From: Hyparrhenia diplandra
Lineage: Eukaryota; Streptophyta; Magnoliopsida; Poales; Poaceae
DNA: 64,000 nt
Reading direction: 5' to 3'
NCBI GenBank assembly: GCA_015847255.1
Contig: JADLZK010000221.1
Coordinates: 1 to 64,000 of the forward strand
Part shown: positions 24,393 through 36,696 of the stretch, piece by piece
How the letters are laid out: each line of letters begins with the position of its first letter
How positions within the stretch are numbered: the stretch's first letter is position 1
Translations under genes and position numbers: made by a program
The notes under the pieces: generated by a model
Databases searched by the model: none
What the model saw: only the letters and a program-made list of their open reading frames with translations
Told to the model about the DNA's origin: nothing

Positions 24393-24640
24393 GTGGATAG
24401 GTTAGATGATGGTAGGAACAATTACATGGCGTTCCCCAACCGTTAATATATGTTTCGTATGTGACATTACACGGGATTAGGAACTCAAAACAAAGGGCGC
24501 GCTGATTTCAGTACGCGAACTCAAAACAAAGGTTAGATGAAACATTTACATGGCGTTCCCCAAGTTTATATGTTTCCGTATGTGACATTATGCTGAATGA
24601 ACTCAAAACAAAGAGAAGTTTGAATCCGAATATAGAATCG
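24393..24640 (+). repeat. Degenerate S2-type patch
   Basis: The unit runs to TTTCGTATGTGACATTAC, then reads ACGGGATTAGGAACTCAAAA and CAAAGGGCGCGCTGATTTC, followed by an S2 joint (CAAAGGTTAGATGA) near 24529. The next piece lacks most of the TTAGATGATGG block and has CCAAGTTTATATG. About 100 bp are extra relative to one unit. Confidence 0.6.
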
Positions 24641-25212
24641 AGCTAGACTTTTTAGCGGTTGTGCAATCAAATTCCTCACCCTAGAGAACCTAAATTTGAA
24701 GAAGTGGACCATTAGAGAGTTTTTCTAAGAATCACTTGTCATAGGCCTCAAAGTAGCACTTGTTTAGAGTGAAATCTTGGAATTCCATCAAAAATATCTA
24801 TGTCCACCTACGTTAGAAGCAAGAAGGGAACAACACGAAAGGTACATAGGAAGTTAGGGTGGATAGGTTAGATGATGGTAGGAACAATTACATGGCGTTC
24901 CCCAACCGTTAATATATGTTTCCGTATGTGACATTAGGGAGTGCTGGCGCTGATTTCAGCGCGAACTCACAACAAAGAGAAGTTTTGAATCCGAATATAG
25001 AATCGAGCTAGACTTTTTAGCGGTTGTGGAATCAAACGCTTCACCCTAGAGAACCTAAATTTGAAGAAGTGGACCATTAGAGAGTTTTTCTAAGAATCAC
25101 TTGTCATAGGCCTCAAAGTAGCACTTGTTTAGAGTGAAATCTTGGAATTCCATCGAAAAATATCTATGTCAAGCAAGAAGGGAACAAACCGAAAGGTACA
25201 TAGGAAGTTAGG

Positions 25213-25281
25213 GTGGATAGGTTAGATGATGGGGAACAATTACATGGCGTTCCCGAAATATATGTTACATAGGAAGTTAGG
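25213..25281 (+). repeat. Shortest unit, 69 bp
   Basis: It begins GTGGATAGGTTAGATGATGG, passes ACATGGCGTTCCCG, then reads AAATATATG and TTACATAGGAAGTTAGG, so only the two ends of the monomer remain. The joint between the GCGTTCCC block and the GGTACATAGG end resembles that in the 10747 unit. The preceding end is also shortened (ATCTATGTCAAGCAAGAAGG, without the CCTACG segment). Confidence 0.7.
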
Positions 25282-26018
25282 GTGGATAGGTAAAGATGAT
25301 GGTAGAAACAATTACATGGCGTTCCCCAACCGTTAATATATGTTTCCGTATGTGACATTAGGGACTGCTGGCGCTGATTTCAGCGCGAACTCAAAAACAA
25401 ATAGAAGTTTCAAATCCGGATATAGAATCGAGCTAGACTTTTTAGCGGTTGTGGAATCAAACGCCTCACCCTAGAGAACCTAAATTTGAAGAAGTGGACC
25501 ATTAGAGAGTTTTTTCTAAGAATCACTTGTCATAGGCCTCAAAGTAGCACTTGTTTAGAGTGAGATCTTGGAATTCCATCGAAAATATCTATGTCGACCT
25601 ACGTACCGAAGCAAGAAGGGGAACAACACGAAAGGTACATAGGAAGTTAGGGTGGATAGGTTAGATGATGGTAGGAACAATTACATGGCGTTCCCCAACC
25701 GTTAATATATGTTTCCGTATGTGACATTAGGGACTGCTGGCGCTGATTTCAGCGCGAACTCAAAACAAAGAGAAGTTTTGAATCCGAATATAGAATCGAG
25801 CTAGACTTTTTAGCGGTTGTGGAATCAAACGCCTCACCCTAGAGAACCTAAATTTGAAGAAGTGGACCATTAGAGAGTTTTTCTAAGAATCACTTGTCAT
25901 AGGCCTCAAAGTAGCACTTGTTTGGAGTGAAATATTGGAATTCCATCGAAAATATCTATGTCGACCTACGTACCAAAACAAGAAGGGGAACAACACGAAA
26001 GGTACATATGAAGTTAGG

Positions 26019-26154
26019 GTGGATAGGTTAGATGATGGTAGAAACAATTACATTGCGTTGTTTAGAGTGAGATCTTGGAATTCCATTGAAAATATCTATG
26101 TCGACCTTCCATAACAAGAAGGGGAACGACACGAAAGGTACATAGGAAGTTAGG
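26019..26154 (+). repeat. S1 short unit, 136 bp
   Basis: It has the S1 joint TTGCGTTGTTTAGAGTGAG, is preceded by TTTGGAGTGAAATATTGG and ACATATGAAG, and ends with GTCGACCTTCCATAACAAG. Confidence 0.85.
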
Positions 26155-26589
26155 GTGGATAGGTTAGATGATGGTAGGAACAATTACATGGCGTTCCCCA
26201 ACCGTTAATATATGTTTCCGTATGTGACATTAGGGACTGCTGGCGCTGATTTCAGCGCGAACACAAAACAAACAGAAGTTTCGAATCCGGATATAGAATC
26301 GAGCTAGACTTTTTAGCGGTTGTGGAATCAAATGCCTCACCCTAGAGAACCTAAATTTGAAGAAGTGGACCATTAGAGAGTTTTTTTCTAAGAATCACTT
26401 GTCATAGGCCTCAAAGTAGCACTTGTTTAGAGTGAAATCTTGGAATTCCATCGAAAATATCTATGTCGACCTACGTACCGAAGCAAGAAGGGGAACAACA
26501 CGAAAGGTACATAGGAAGTTAGGGTGGATAGGTTAGATGATGGTAGGAACAATTACATGGCGTTCCCCAACCGTTAATATATGTTTCCG

Positions 26590-27136
26590 TATGTGACATT
26601 CCTTTTGGCGCTGATTTCAGCGCGAACTCAAAAAAAGAAAGGAGTTTTTTAGAATGAATATAGAATAGAGAACTTTTTAGCGGTTGTGCAATCAAATTCC
26701 TCACCCTAGTTAACCTAAATTTAAAGATGTGGACATTAGAGAGTTTTTTTCTAAGAATCACTTGTCATAGGCCTCAAAAGCACTTGTTTAGATGAAATCT
26801 TGGAATTCCAAAAATATCTATCCCCAACCTAATATATGAAGCAAGAATGTGACAACACGAAAGGTACATAGGAAGTTAGGGTGGATAACTCAAGACAATG
26901 GTAGGAACAATATAGAATCCCTAGACTTTTTATGCTTGGGTTGTGGAATCAAACGCCTCACCCTAGAGAGCATAAATTTGAAGAACTGGACCATTAGAGA
27001 GTTTTTCTAAGAATCACTTGTCATAGGCCTCAAAGTAGCACTTGTTTGGAGTGAAATATTGGAATTCCATCGAAAATATCTAGAGAACCTAAATTTGAAA
27101 ACAAGAAGGGGAACATTAGAAAGGTACATATGAAGA
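26590..27136 (+). repeat. Heavily scrambled segment
   Basis: Starting at GTGACATTCCTTTTGGCGC, units here have many small indels (AAAAAAGAAAGGAG, AGAATAGAGAACTTT, CCTAGTTAACC, AAAGATGTGGACATT). Words are also out of order (CTATCCCCAACCTAATATATG, GGATAACTCAAGACAATGG, ATGCTTGGGTTGTGG). The second unit (26881-27136) is about 256 bp. Near 27080 the words CTAGAGAACCTAAATTTGAAA replace the GTCGACC region. It is the most divergent patch in the window. Confidence 0.65.
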
Positions 27137-27272
27137 ATGGATAGGTTAGATGATGGTAGAAACAATTACACTTGTTTAGAGTGAGATCTTGGAATTCCAT
27201 TGAAAATATCTATGTCGACCTACATTACTGAACAAGAAGGGGAACGACACGAAAGGTACATAGGAAGTTAGG
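27137..27272 (+). repeat. S1 short unit with altered joint, 136 bp
   Basis: It starts ATGGATAGGTTAGATGATGG and runs to AATTACACTTGTTTAGAGTG, so the TTGCGTT word at the usual S1 joint is missing. It is preceded by TTTGGAGTGAAATATTGG and by ACATATGAAG, which keeps the link to subtype B. Confidence 0.75.
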
Positions 27273-28373
27273 GTGGATAGGTTAGATGATGGTAGGAACA
27301 ATTACATGGCGTTCCCCAACCGTTAATATATGTTTCCGTATGTGACATTAGGGGACTGCTGGCGCTGATTTCAGCGCGAACTCAAAACAAAGAGAAGTTT
27401 GAATCCGAATATAGAATCGAGCTAGACTTTTTAGCGGTTGTGGAATCAAATGCCTCACCCTAGAGAACCTAAATTTGAAGAAGTGGACCATTAGAGAGTT
27501 TTTTCTAAGAATCACTTGTCATAGGCCTCAAAGTAGCACTTGTTTAGAGTGAAATCTTGGAATTCCATCGAAAATATCTATGTCGACCTACGCACCGAAG
27601 CAAGAAGGGGAACAACACGAAAGGTACATAGGAAGTTAGGGTGGATAGGTTAGATGATGGTAGGAACAATTACATGGCGTTCCCCAACCGTTAATATATG
27701 TTTCCGTATGTGACATTAGGGACTGCTGGCGCTGATTTCAGCGAACTCAAAACAAAAGAAGTTTCAAAATCCGAATATAGAATAGGAGCTAGACTTTTTA
27801 GCGGTTGTGCAATCAAATTCCTCACCCTAGAGAACCTAAATTTGAAGAAGTGGACCATTAGAGAGTTTTTCTAAGAATCACTTGTCGTAGGCCTCAAAGT
27901 AGCACTTGTTTAGAGTGAAATCTTGGAATTCCATCAAAAATATCTATGTCCACCTACGCACCGAAGCAAGAAGGGGAACAACACGAAAGGTACATAGGAA
28001 GTTAGGGTGGATAGGTTAGATTATGGAAGGAACAATTACATGGCGTTCCCCAACCGTTAATATATGTTTCCGTATGTGACATTAGGGACTGCTGGCGCTG
28101 ATTTCAGCGCGAACTCAAAACAAAGAGAAGTTTCAAATCCGAATATAGAATCGAGCTAGACTTTTTAGCGGTTGTGCAATCAAATTCCTCACCCTAGAGA
28201 ACCTAAATTTAAAGAAGTGGACTATTAGAGAGTTTTTCTAAGAATCACTTGTCATAGGCCTCAAAGTAGCACTTGTTTAGAGTGAAATCTTGGAATTCCA
28301 TCGAAAATATCTATGTCGACCTATGCACCGAAGCAAGAAGGGGAACGACACGAAAGGTACATAGGTAGTTAGG

Positions 28374-28484
28374 GTGGATAGGTTAGATGATGGTAGGAAC
28401 AATTACATGGCGTTCCCCAACCGTTAATATATGTTTCCGTATGTGACATTACGGACTGCTGGCGCTGATTTCAGCGCGAACTCA
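28374..28484 (+). repeat. S2 short unit, 111 bp
   Basis: It has the same CAAAACAAAG to GTTAGATGATGG joint (near 28488-28500) and the same GACATTACGG tag as the 13.8 and 17.8 kb copies. Those copies lie 11-15 kb away. Confidence 0.8.
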
Positions 28485-29218
28485 AAACAAAGGTTAGATG
28501 ATGGTAGGAACAATTACATGGCGTTCCCCAACCGTTAATATATGTTTCCGTATGTGACATTAGGGACTGCTGGCGCTGATTTCAGCGCGAACTCAAAACA
28601 AAGAGAAGTTTTGAATCCGGATATAGAATCGAGCTAGACTTTTTAGCGGTTGTGGAATCAAATGCCTCACCCTAGAGAACCTAAATTTGAAGAAGTGGAC
28701 CATTAGAGAGTTTTTCTAAGAATCACTTGTCATAGGCCTCAAAGTAGCACTTGTTTAGAGTGAGATCTTGGAATTCCATCAAAAATATCTATGTCGACCT
28801 ACGCACCGAAGCAAGAAGGGGAACAACACGAAAGGTACATAGGAAGTTAGGGTGGATAGGTTAGATGATGGTAGGAACAATTACATGGCGTTCCCCAACC
28901 GTTAATATATGTTTCCGTATGTGACATTAGGGACTGCTGGCGCTGATTTCAGCGCGAACTCAAAACAAAGAGAAGTTTCGAATCCGAATATAGAATCGAG
29001 CTAGACTTTTTAGCGGTTGTGGAATCAAATGCCTCACCCTAGAGAACCTAAATTTGAAGAAGTGGACCATTAGAGAGTTTTTCTAAGAATCACTTGTCAT
29101 AGGCCTCAAAGTAGCACTTGTTTAGAGTGAAATCTTGGAATTCCATCGAAAATATCTATGTCGACCTACGCATCGAAGCAAGAAGGGGAACAACACGAAA
29201 GGTACATAGGAAGTTAGG

Positions 29219-29470
29219 GTGGATAGGTTAGATGATGGTAGGAACAATTACATTCCCCAACCGTTAATATATGTGTCCGTATGTGACATTAATATATGCT
29301 GATTTCAGCGCGAACTAAACAAAGGTTAGATGATGGTAGGAACAATTACATGGATGTGACATTGACAGATCCCCAACTCAAAACAAAGGTTAGATGATGG
29401 TAGGAACAATTACATGACGATTTGTTTCCGTATGTGAACGCTGATTTCAAGCGAACTCAAACAAAGAGAA
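29219..29470 (+). repeat. Cluster of degenerate S2 units
   Basis: Two S2 joints occur near 29321 and 29385. The pieces between are about 98 and 64 bp and contain words out of order (ACATTAATATATGCTGATTTC, TGGATGTGACATTGACAG, ATCCCCAACTC). The next piece reads ATGACGATTTGTTTCCGTATG and GAACGCTGATTTCAAGCG. This is the right edge of the S2 zone. Confidence 0.6.
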
Positions 29471-30083
29471 GTTTCAAATCCGGATATAGAATCGAGCTAG
29501 ACTTTTTTAGCGGTTGTGGAATCAAATGCCTCACCCTAGAGAACCTAAATTTGAAGAAGTGGACCATTAGAGAGTTTTTTCTAAGAATCACTTGTCATAG
29601 GCCTCAAAGTAGCACTTGTTTAGAGTGAGATCTTGGAATTCCATCGAAAATATCTATGTCGACCTACGCACTGAAGCAAGAAGGGGAACGACACGAAAGG
29701 TACATAGGCAGTTTGGGTTGATAGGTTAGATGATGGTAGGACCAATTACATGGCGTTCCCCAACAGTTAATATATGTTTCCGTATGTGACATTAGGGACT
29801 GCTGGCGCTGATTTCAGCGCGAACTCAAAACAAAGAGAAGTTTTGAATCCGAATATAGAATCGAGCTAGACTTTTTAGCGGGTGTGGAATCAAACGCCTC
29901 ACCCTAGAGAGCATAAATTTGAAGAAGTGGACCATTAGAGAGTTTTTCTAAGAATCACTTGTCATAGGCCTCAAAGTAGCACTTGTTTGGAGTGAAATAT
30001 TGGAATTCCATCGAAAATATCTATGTCGACCTACGTACCGAAACAAGAAGGGGAACAACACGAAAGGTACATATGAAGTTAGG

Positions 30084-30223
30084 GTGGATAGGTTAGATGA
30101 TGGTAGAAACAATTACATTGCGTTGTTTAGAGTGAGATCTTGGAATTCCATTGAAAATATCTATGTCGACCTACGTACCATAACAAGAAGGGGAACGACA
30201 CGAAAGGTACATAGGAAGTTAGG
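30084..30223 (+). repeat. S1 short unit, 140 bp
   Basis: A clean S1 copy: ATTGCGTTGTTTAGAGTGAG joint, TTTGGAGTGAAATATTGG and ACATATGAAG upstream, CCATTGAAAATATC inside, and CGTACCATAACAAG at the end. The next unit has GTTGTGCATTC and GAAGGGGACC. It opens the S1-rich domain. Confidence 0.9.
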
Positions 30224-31964
30224 GTGGATAGGTTAGATGATGGTAGGAACAATTACATGGCGTTCCCCAACCGTTAATATATGTTTCCGTATGTGACATT
30301 AGGGACTGCTGGCGCTGATTTCAGCGCGAACTCAAAACAAAGAGAAGTTTTGAATCCGAATATAGAATCGAGCTAGACTTTTTAGCGGTTGTGCATTCAA
30401 ATGCCTCACCCTAGAGAACCTAAATTTGAAGAAGGGGACCATTAGAGAGTTTTTCTAAGAATCACTTGTCATAGGCCTCAAAGTAGCACTTGTTTAGAGT
30501 GAAATCTTGGAATTCCATCGAAAATATCTATGTCGACCTACGTACCGAAGCAAGAAGGGGAACAACACGAAAGGTACATAGGAAGTTAGGGTGGATAGGT
30601 TAGATGATGGTAGGAACAATTACATGGCGTTCCCCAACCGTTAATATATGTTTCCGTATGTGACATTAGGGGAGCGGGCGCTGATTTCAGCGCGAACTCA
30701 AAACAAAGAGAAGTTTCGAATCCGGATATAGAATCGAGCTAGACTTTTTAGCGGTTGTGGAATCAAATGCCTCACCCTAGAGAACCTAAATTTGAAGAAG
30801 TGGACCATTAGAGAGTTTTTTCTAAGAATCACTTGTCATAGGCCTCAAAGTAGCACTTGTTTAGAGTGAGATCTTGGAATTCCATCGAAAATATCTATGT
30901 CGACCTACGTACCGAAGCAAGAAGGGGAACGACACGAAAGGTACATAGGAAGTTAGGGTGGATAGGTTAGATGATGGTAGGAACAATTACATGGCGTTCC
31001 CCAACCGTTAATATATGTTTCCGTATGTGACATTAGGGACTGCTGGCGCTGATTTCAGCGCGAACTCAAAACAAAGAGAAGTTTCGAATCCGGATATAGA
31101 ATCGAGCTAGACTTTTTAGCGGTTGTGGAATCAAATGCCTCACCCTAGAGAACCTAAATTTGAAGAAGTGGACCATTAGAGAGTTTTTCTAAGAATCACT
31201 TGTCATAGGCCTCAAAGTAGCACTTGTTTAGAGTGAGATCTTGGAATTCCATCGAAAATATCTATGTCGACCTACGTACCGAAGCAAGAAGGGGAACAAC
31301 ACGAAAGATACATAGGAAGTTAGGGTGGATAGGTTAGATGATGGTAGGAACAATTACATGGCGTTCCCCAACCGTTAATATATGTTTCCGTATGTGACAT
31401 TAGGGATCTGCTGGCGCTGATTTCAGCCGCGAACTCAAAACAAAGAGAAGTTTCGAATCCGAATATAGAATCGAGCTAGAATTTTTAGCGGTTGTGGAAT
31501 AAAATGCCTCACCCTAGAGAACCTGAATTTGAAGAAGTGGACCATTAGAGAGTTTTTCTAAGAATCACTTGTCATAGGCCTCATAGTAGCACTTGTTTAG
31601 AGTGAGATCTTGGAATTCCATCGAAAAATATCTATATCGACCTACGCCGAAGCAAGAAGGGGAACAACACGAAAGGTACATAGGAAGTTAGGGTGGATAG
31701 GTTAGATGATGGTAGGAACAATTACATGGCGTTCCCCAACCGTTAATATATGTTTCCGTATGTGACATTAGGGGCTGCCGGGCGCTGATTTCAGCGCGAA
31801 CTCAAAACAAAGAGAAGTTTTGAATCCGGATATAGAATCGAGCTAGACTTTTTAGCGGTTGTGGAATCAAACGCCTCACCCTAGAGAACCTAAATTTGAA
31901 GAAGTGGACCATTAGAGAGTTTTTCTAAGAATCACTTGTCATAGGCCTCAAAGTAGCACTTGTT

Positions 31965-32015
31965 TGGAGTGAAATATTGAATTCCTAAGAATCACGAAAA
32001 TTCCATCGAAAATAT
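31965..32015 (+). repeat. Small templated insertion before an S1 unit
   Basis: After GTGAAATATTGAATTCC the sequence inserts TAAGAATCACGAAAATTCC before continuing CATCGAAAATATC. TAAGAATCAC is copied from about 50 bp upstream in the unit. The host unit is 385 bp instead of about 367. Confidence 0.65.
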
Positions 32016-32077
32016 CTATGTCGACCTACGTGCCGAAACAAGAAGGGAACAACACGAAAGGTACATATGAAGTTAGG

Positions 32078-32213
32078 GTGGATAGGTTAGATGATGGTAG
32101 AAACAATTACATTGCGTTGTTTAGAGTGAGATCTTTGAATTCCATTGAAAATATCTATGACCTACGTACCATAACAAGAAGGGAACGACACGAAAGGTAC
32201 ATAGGAAGTTAGG
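32078..32213 (+). repeat. S1 short unit, 136 bp
   Basis: It has the S1 joint TTGCGTTGTTTAGAGTGAG and ACATATGAAG upstream. The GTCGACC segment is shortened to ATGACCTACG. It is followed by a unit with GAAGGGGACC. Confidence 0.85.
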
Positions 32214-32953
32214 GTGGATAGGTTAGATGATGGTAGGAACAATTACATGGCGTTCCCCAACCGTTAATATATGTTTCCGTATGTGACATTAGGGACTGGC
32301 TGGGCGCTGATTTCAGCGCGAACTCAAAACAAAGAGAAGTTTTGAATCCGAATATAGAATCGAGCTAGACTTTTTTTAGCGGTTGTGGAATCAAATGCCT
32401 CACCCTAGAGAACCTAAATTTGAAGAAGGGGACCATTAGAGAGTTTTTCTAAGAATCACTTGTCATAGGCCTCAAAGTAGCACTTGTTTAGAGTGAAATC
32501 TTGGAATTCCATCGAAAATATCTATGTCGACCTAAGTACCGAAGCAAGAAGGGGAACGACACGAAAGGTACATAGGAAGTTAGGGTGGATAGGTTAGATG
32601 ATGGTAGGAACAATTACATGGCGTTCCCCAACCGTTAATATATGTTTCCGTATGTGACATTAGGGACTGCTGGCGCTGATTTCAGCGCGAACTCAAAACA
32701 AAGAGAACTTTCGAATCCGGATATAGAATCAAGCTAGACTTTTTAGCGGTTGTGGAATCAAACGCCTCACCCTAGAGAACCTAAATTTGAAGAAGTGGAC
32801 CATTAGGGAGTTTTTCTAAGAATCACTTGTCATAGGCCTCAAAGTAGCACTTGTTTAGAGTGAAATCTTGGAATTCCATCGAAAATATCTATGTCGACCT
32901 ACACGCATCGAAACAAGAAGGGGAACAACACGAAAGGTACATATGAAGTTAGG

Positions 32954-33085
32954 GTGGATAGGTTAGATGATGGTAGAAACAATTACATGGCGTTGTTTAG
33001 ATTGAAATCTTGGAATTCCTTTGAAAATGTCTATACCTATACCAAAACAAGAAGGGAACGACACGAAAGGTACATAGGAAGTTAG
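32954..33085 (+). repeat. S1 short unit, hybrid type, 132 bp
   Basis: The joint reads ACATGGCGTTGTTTAGATTG, so the left side carries the right-family ATGGCG instead of ATTGCG. The upstream unit has ACATATGAAG but GAGTGAAATCTTGG instead of the usual tag. Its end is degraded (AATGTCTATACCTATACC). It suggests exchange between S1 and full units. It starts one of the 2.35 kb blocks. Confidence 0.8.
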
Positions 33086-35299
33086 GTGGATAGGTTAGAT
33101 GATGGTAGGAACAATTACATGGCGTTCCCCAACCGTTAATATATGTTTCCGTATGTGACATTAGGGACTGGAATGGCGCTGATTTCAGAGCGAACTCAAA
33201 ACAAAGAGAAGTTTTTGAATCCGAATATAGAATCGAAGCTAGACTTTTTAGCGGTTGTGCAATCAAATGCCTCACCCTAGAGAACCTAAATTTGAAGAAG
33301 TGGACCATTAGAGAGTTTTTCTAAGAATCACTTGTCATAGGCCTCAAAGTAGCACTTGTTTAGAGTGAGATCTTGGAATTCCATCGAAAATATCTATGTC
33401 GACCTACGTACATCAAGCAAGAAGGGAACGACACGAAAGGTACATAGGAAGTTAGGGTGGATAGGTTAGATGATGGTAGGAACAATTACATGGCGTTCCC
33501 CAACCGTTAATATATGTTTCCGTATGTGACATTAGGGACTGGCTTTGGCGCTGATTTCAGCGAACTCAAAACAAAGAGAAGTTTTGAATCCGAATATAGA
33601 ATCGAGCTAGACTTTTTAGCGGTTGTGCAATCAAATGCCTCACCCTAGAGAACCTAAATTTGAAGAAGGGGACCATTAGAGAGTTTTTCTAAGAATCACT
33701 TGTCATAGGCCTCAAAGTAGCACTTGTTTAGAGTGAAATCTTGGAATTCCATCAAAAAAAATATCTATGTCGACCTACGTACCAAAAACAAGAAGGGGAA
33801 CGACACGAAAGGTACATAGGAAGTTAGGGTGGATAGGTTAGATGATGGTAGGAACAATTACATGGCGTTCCCCAACCGTTAATATATGTTTCCGTATGTG
33901 ACATTAGGGATCCCCTGGCGCTGATTTCAGCGCGAACTCAAAACAAAGAGAACTTTCGAATCCGGATATAGAATCGAGCTAGACTTTTTAGCGGTTGTGG
34001 AATCAAATGCCTCACCCTAGAGAACCTAAATTTGAAGAAGTGGACCATTAGAGAGTTTTTCTAAGAATCACTTGTCATAGGCCTCAAAGTAGCACTTGTT
34101 TAGAGTGAAATCTTGGAATTCCATCGAAAATATCTATGTCAACCTACGTACCAAAACAAGAAGGGGAACGACACGAAAGGTACATAGGAAGTTAGGGTGG
34201 ATAGGTTAGATGATGGTAGGAACAATTACATTGGCGTTCCCCAACCGTTAATATATGTTTCCATATGTGACATTAGGGGATCGGCTGGAGCTGATTTCAG
34301 CGCGTGAACCATAAAAACAAAGAGAACTTTTCCAAAGGGATATAGAATCGAGAGACTTTTTAGATGGTTGTGGAATCAAAAATATCACCCTAGAGAACCT
34401 AAATTTGAAGAAGTGGACCACAAGAGTTTTTCTAAGAATCACTTGTCATAGGCCTCAAAGTAGCACTTGTTTAGAGTGAAATCTTGGAATTCCATTGAAA
34501 ATATCTATGTCGACCTACGTACCAAAAAGCAAGAAGGGAACGACACCTAAAGGTACATAGGAAGTTAGGGTGGATAGGTTAGATGATGGTAGAAACAATT
34601 ACATGGCGTTCCCCAACCGTTAATATATGTTTCCGTATGTGACATTAGGGACTTGGCGCTGATTTGGCGAACTCAAAACAAAGAGAACTTTGAATCCGGA
34701 TATAGAATCGAGCTAGACTTTTTAGTGGTTGTGGAATCAAACGCCTCACCCTAGAGAACCTAAATTTGAAGAAGTGGACCATTAGAGAGTTTTTCTAAGA
34801 ATCACTTGTCATAGGCCTCAAAGTAGCACTTGTTTAGAGTGAGATCTTGGAATTCCATCGAAAATATCTATGTCGACCTACGTACCGAAGCAAGAAGGGG
34901 AACAACACGAAAGGTACATAGGAAGTTAGGGTGGATAGGTTAGATGATGGTAGGAACAATTACATGGCGTTCCCCAACCGTTAATATATGTTTCCGTATG
35001 TGACATTAGGGATCTGCCGGCGCTGATTTCAGCGCGAACTCAAAAAACAAAGAGAACTTTCGAATCCGGATATAGAATCGAGCTAGACTTTTTAGCGGTT
35101 GTGGAATCAAACGCCTCACCCTAGAGAACCTAAATTTGAAGAAGTGGACCATTAGGGAGTTTTTCTAAGAATCACTTGTCATAGGCCTCAAAGTAGCACT
35201 TGTTTGGAGTGAAATATTGGAATTCCATCGAAAATATCTATGTCGACCTACGCATCGAAAACAAGGGGGAACAACACGAAAGGTACATATGAAGTTAGG
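32954..35299 (+). repeat. Higher-order block 1: S1 plus six full units, 2346 bp
   Basis: The unit lengths are 132, 371, 372, 368, 373, 361 and 369, ending where the next S1 begins. It matches in register the blocks at 40099 (2355 bp) and 42454 (2357 bp). Confidence 0.55.
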
Positions 35300-35439
35300 G
35301 TGGATAGGTTAGATGATGGTAGAAACAATTACATTGCGTTGTTTAGAGTGAGATCTTGGAATTCCATTGAAAATATCTATGTCGACCTACGTACCATAAC
35401 AAGAAGGGGAACGACACGAAAGGTACATAGGAAGTTAGG
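35300..35439 (+). repeat. S1 short unit, 140 bp
   Basis: A clean S1 copy with the TTTGGAGTGAAATATTGG and ACATATGAAG tags before it. It is followed by a unit with GTTGTGCAATC and GAAGGGGACC. Confidence 0.9.
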
Positions 35440-36556
35440 GTGGATAGGTTAGATGATGGTAGGAACAATTACATGGCGTTCCCCAACCGTTAATATATGT
35501 TTCCGTATGTGACATTAGGGACAGCTGGCGCTGATTTCAGCGCGAACTCAAAACAAAGAGAAGTTTTGAATCCGAATATAGAATCGAGCTAGACTTTTTA
35601 GCGGTTGTGCAATCAAATGCCTCACCCTAGAGAACCTAAATTTGAAGAAGGGGACCATTAGAGAGTTTTTCTAAGAATCACTTGTCATAGGCCTCAAAGT
35701 AGCACTTGTTTAGAGTGAAATCTTGGAATTCCATCGAAAATATCTATGTCCACCTACGTACCGAAGCAAGAAGGGGAACAACACGAAAGGTACATAGGAA
35801 GTTAGGGTGGATAGGTTAGATGATGGTAGGAACAATTACATGGCGTTCCCCAACCGTTAATATATGTTTCCGTATGTGACATTAGGGACTGCTGGCGCTG
35901 ATTTCAGCGCGAACTCAAAACAAAGAGAAGTTTTGAATCCGGATATAGAATCGAGCTAGACTTTTTAGCGGTTGTGGAATCAAATGCCTCACCCTAGAGA
36001 ACCTAAATTTGAAGAAGTGGACCATTAGAGAGTTTTTTCTAAGAATCACTTGTCATAGGCCTCAAAGTAGCACTTGCTTAGAGTGAGATCTTGGAATTCC
36101 ATCGAAAATATCTATGTCGACCTACGCTGAAGCAGAAACAAGAAGGGGAACGACACGAAAGGTACATAGGAAGTTAGGGTGGATAGGTTAGATGATGGTA
36201 GGAACAATTACATGGCGTTCCCCAACCGTTAATATATGTTTTCCGTATGTGACATTAGGGACTGCCGGGCGCTGATTTCAGCGCTCAAACTCAAAACAAA
36301 GAGAACTTTCGAATCCGGATATAGAATCGAGCTAGCGTTTTTTAGCGGTTGTGGAATCAAATGCCTCACCCTAGAGAACCTAAATTTGAAGAAGTGGACC
36401 ATTAGGGAGTTTTTCTAAGAATCACTTGTCATAGGCCTCAAAGTAGCACTTGTTTGGAGTGAAATATTGGAATTCCATCGAAAATATCTATGTCGACCTA
36501 CGATCAACGCACCAAAACAAGAAGGGAAACAAACGAAAGGTACATATGAAGTTAGG

Positions 36557-36696
36557 GTGGATAGGTTAGATGATGGTAGAAACAATTACATTGCGTTGTT
36601 TAGAGTGAGATCTTGGAATTCCATTGAAAATATCTATGTCGACCTACGTACCATAACAAGAAGGGGAACGACACGAAAGGTACATAGGAAGTTAGG
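36557..36696 (+). repeat. S1 short unit, 140 bp
   Basis: A clean S1 copy with both upstream tags. The upstream hotspot has an insertion (CTACGATCAACGCACC). The unit after it lacks the GCAATC and GGGGACC pair, an exception to the usual linkage. Confidence 0.9.

Larger units (their letters stand above)
13414..29716 (+). repeat. Middle domain 2: new family with S2 units and scrambled patches
   Basis: Near-full units start near 13414, 14012, 14380, 14747, 15176, 15543, 15912, 16273, 16639, 17051, 17410, 17878, 18245, 18590, 18972, 19338, 20220, 20589, 20948, 21316, 21683, 22192, 22564, 22934, 23306, 23669, 24025, 24859, 25282, 25652, 26155, 26524, 27273, 27641, 28007, 28485, 28852 and 29381. Lengths vary more here than elsewhere (345-429 bp). 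This is the only zone with S2 short units, and it also holds S1 units at 22051, 26019 and 27137. Several units have GACATTACGG rather than GACATTAGGG, often in S2 units or the units next to them. Both GAGAAGTTT and GAGAACTTT occur, with the former dominant. Confidence 0.8.
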
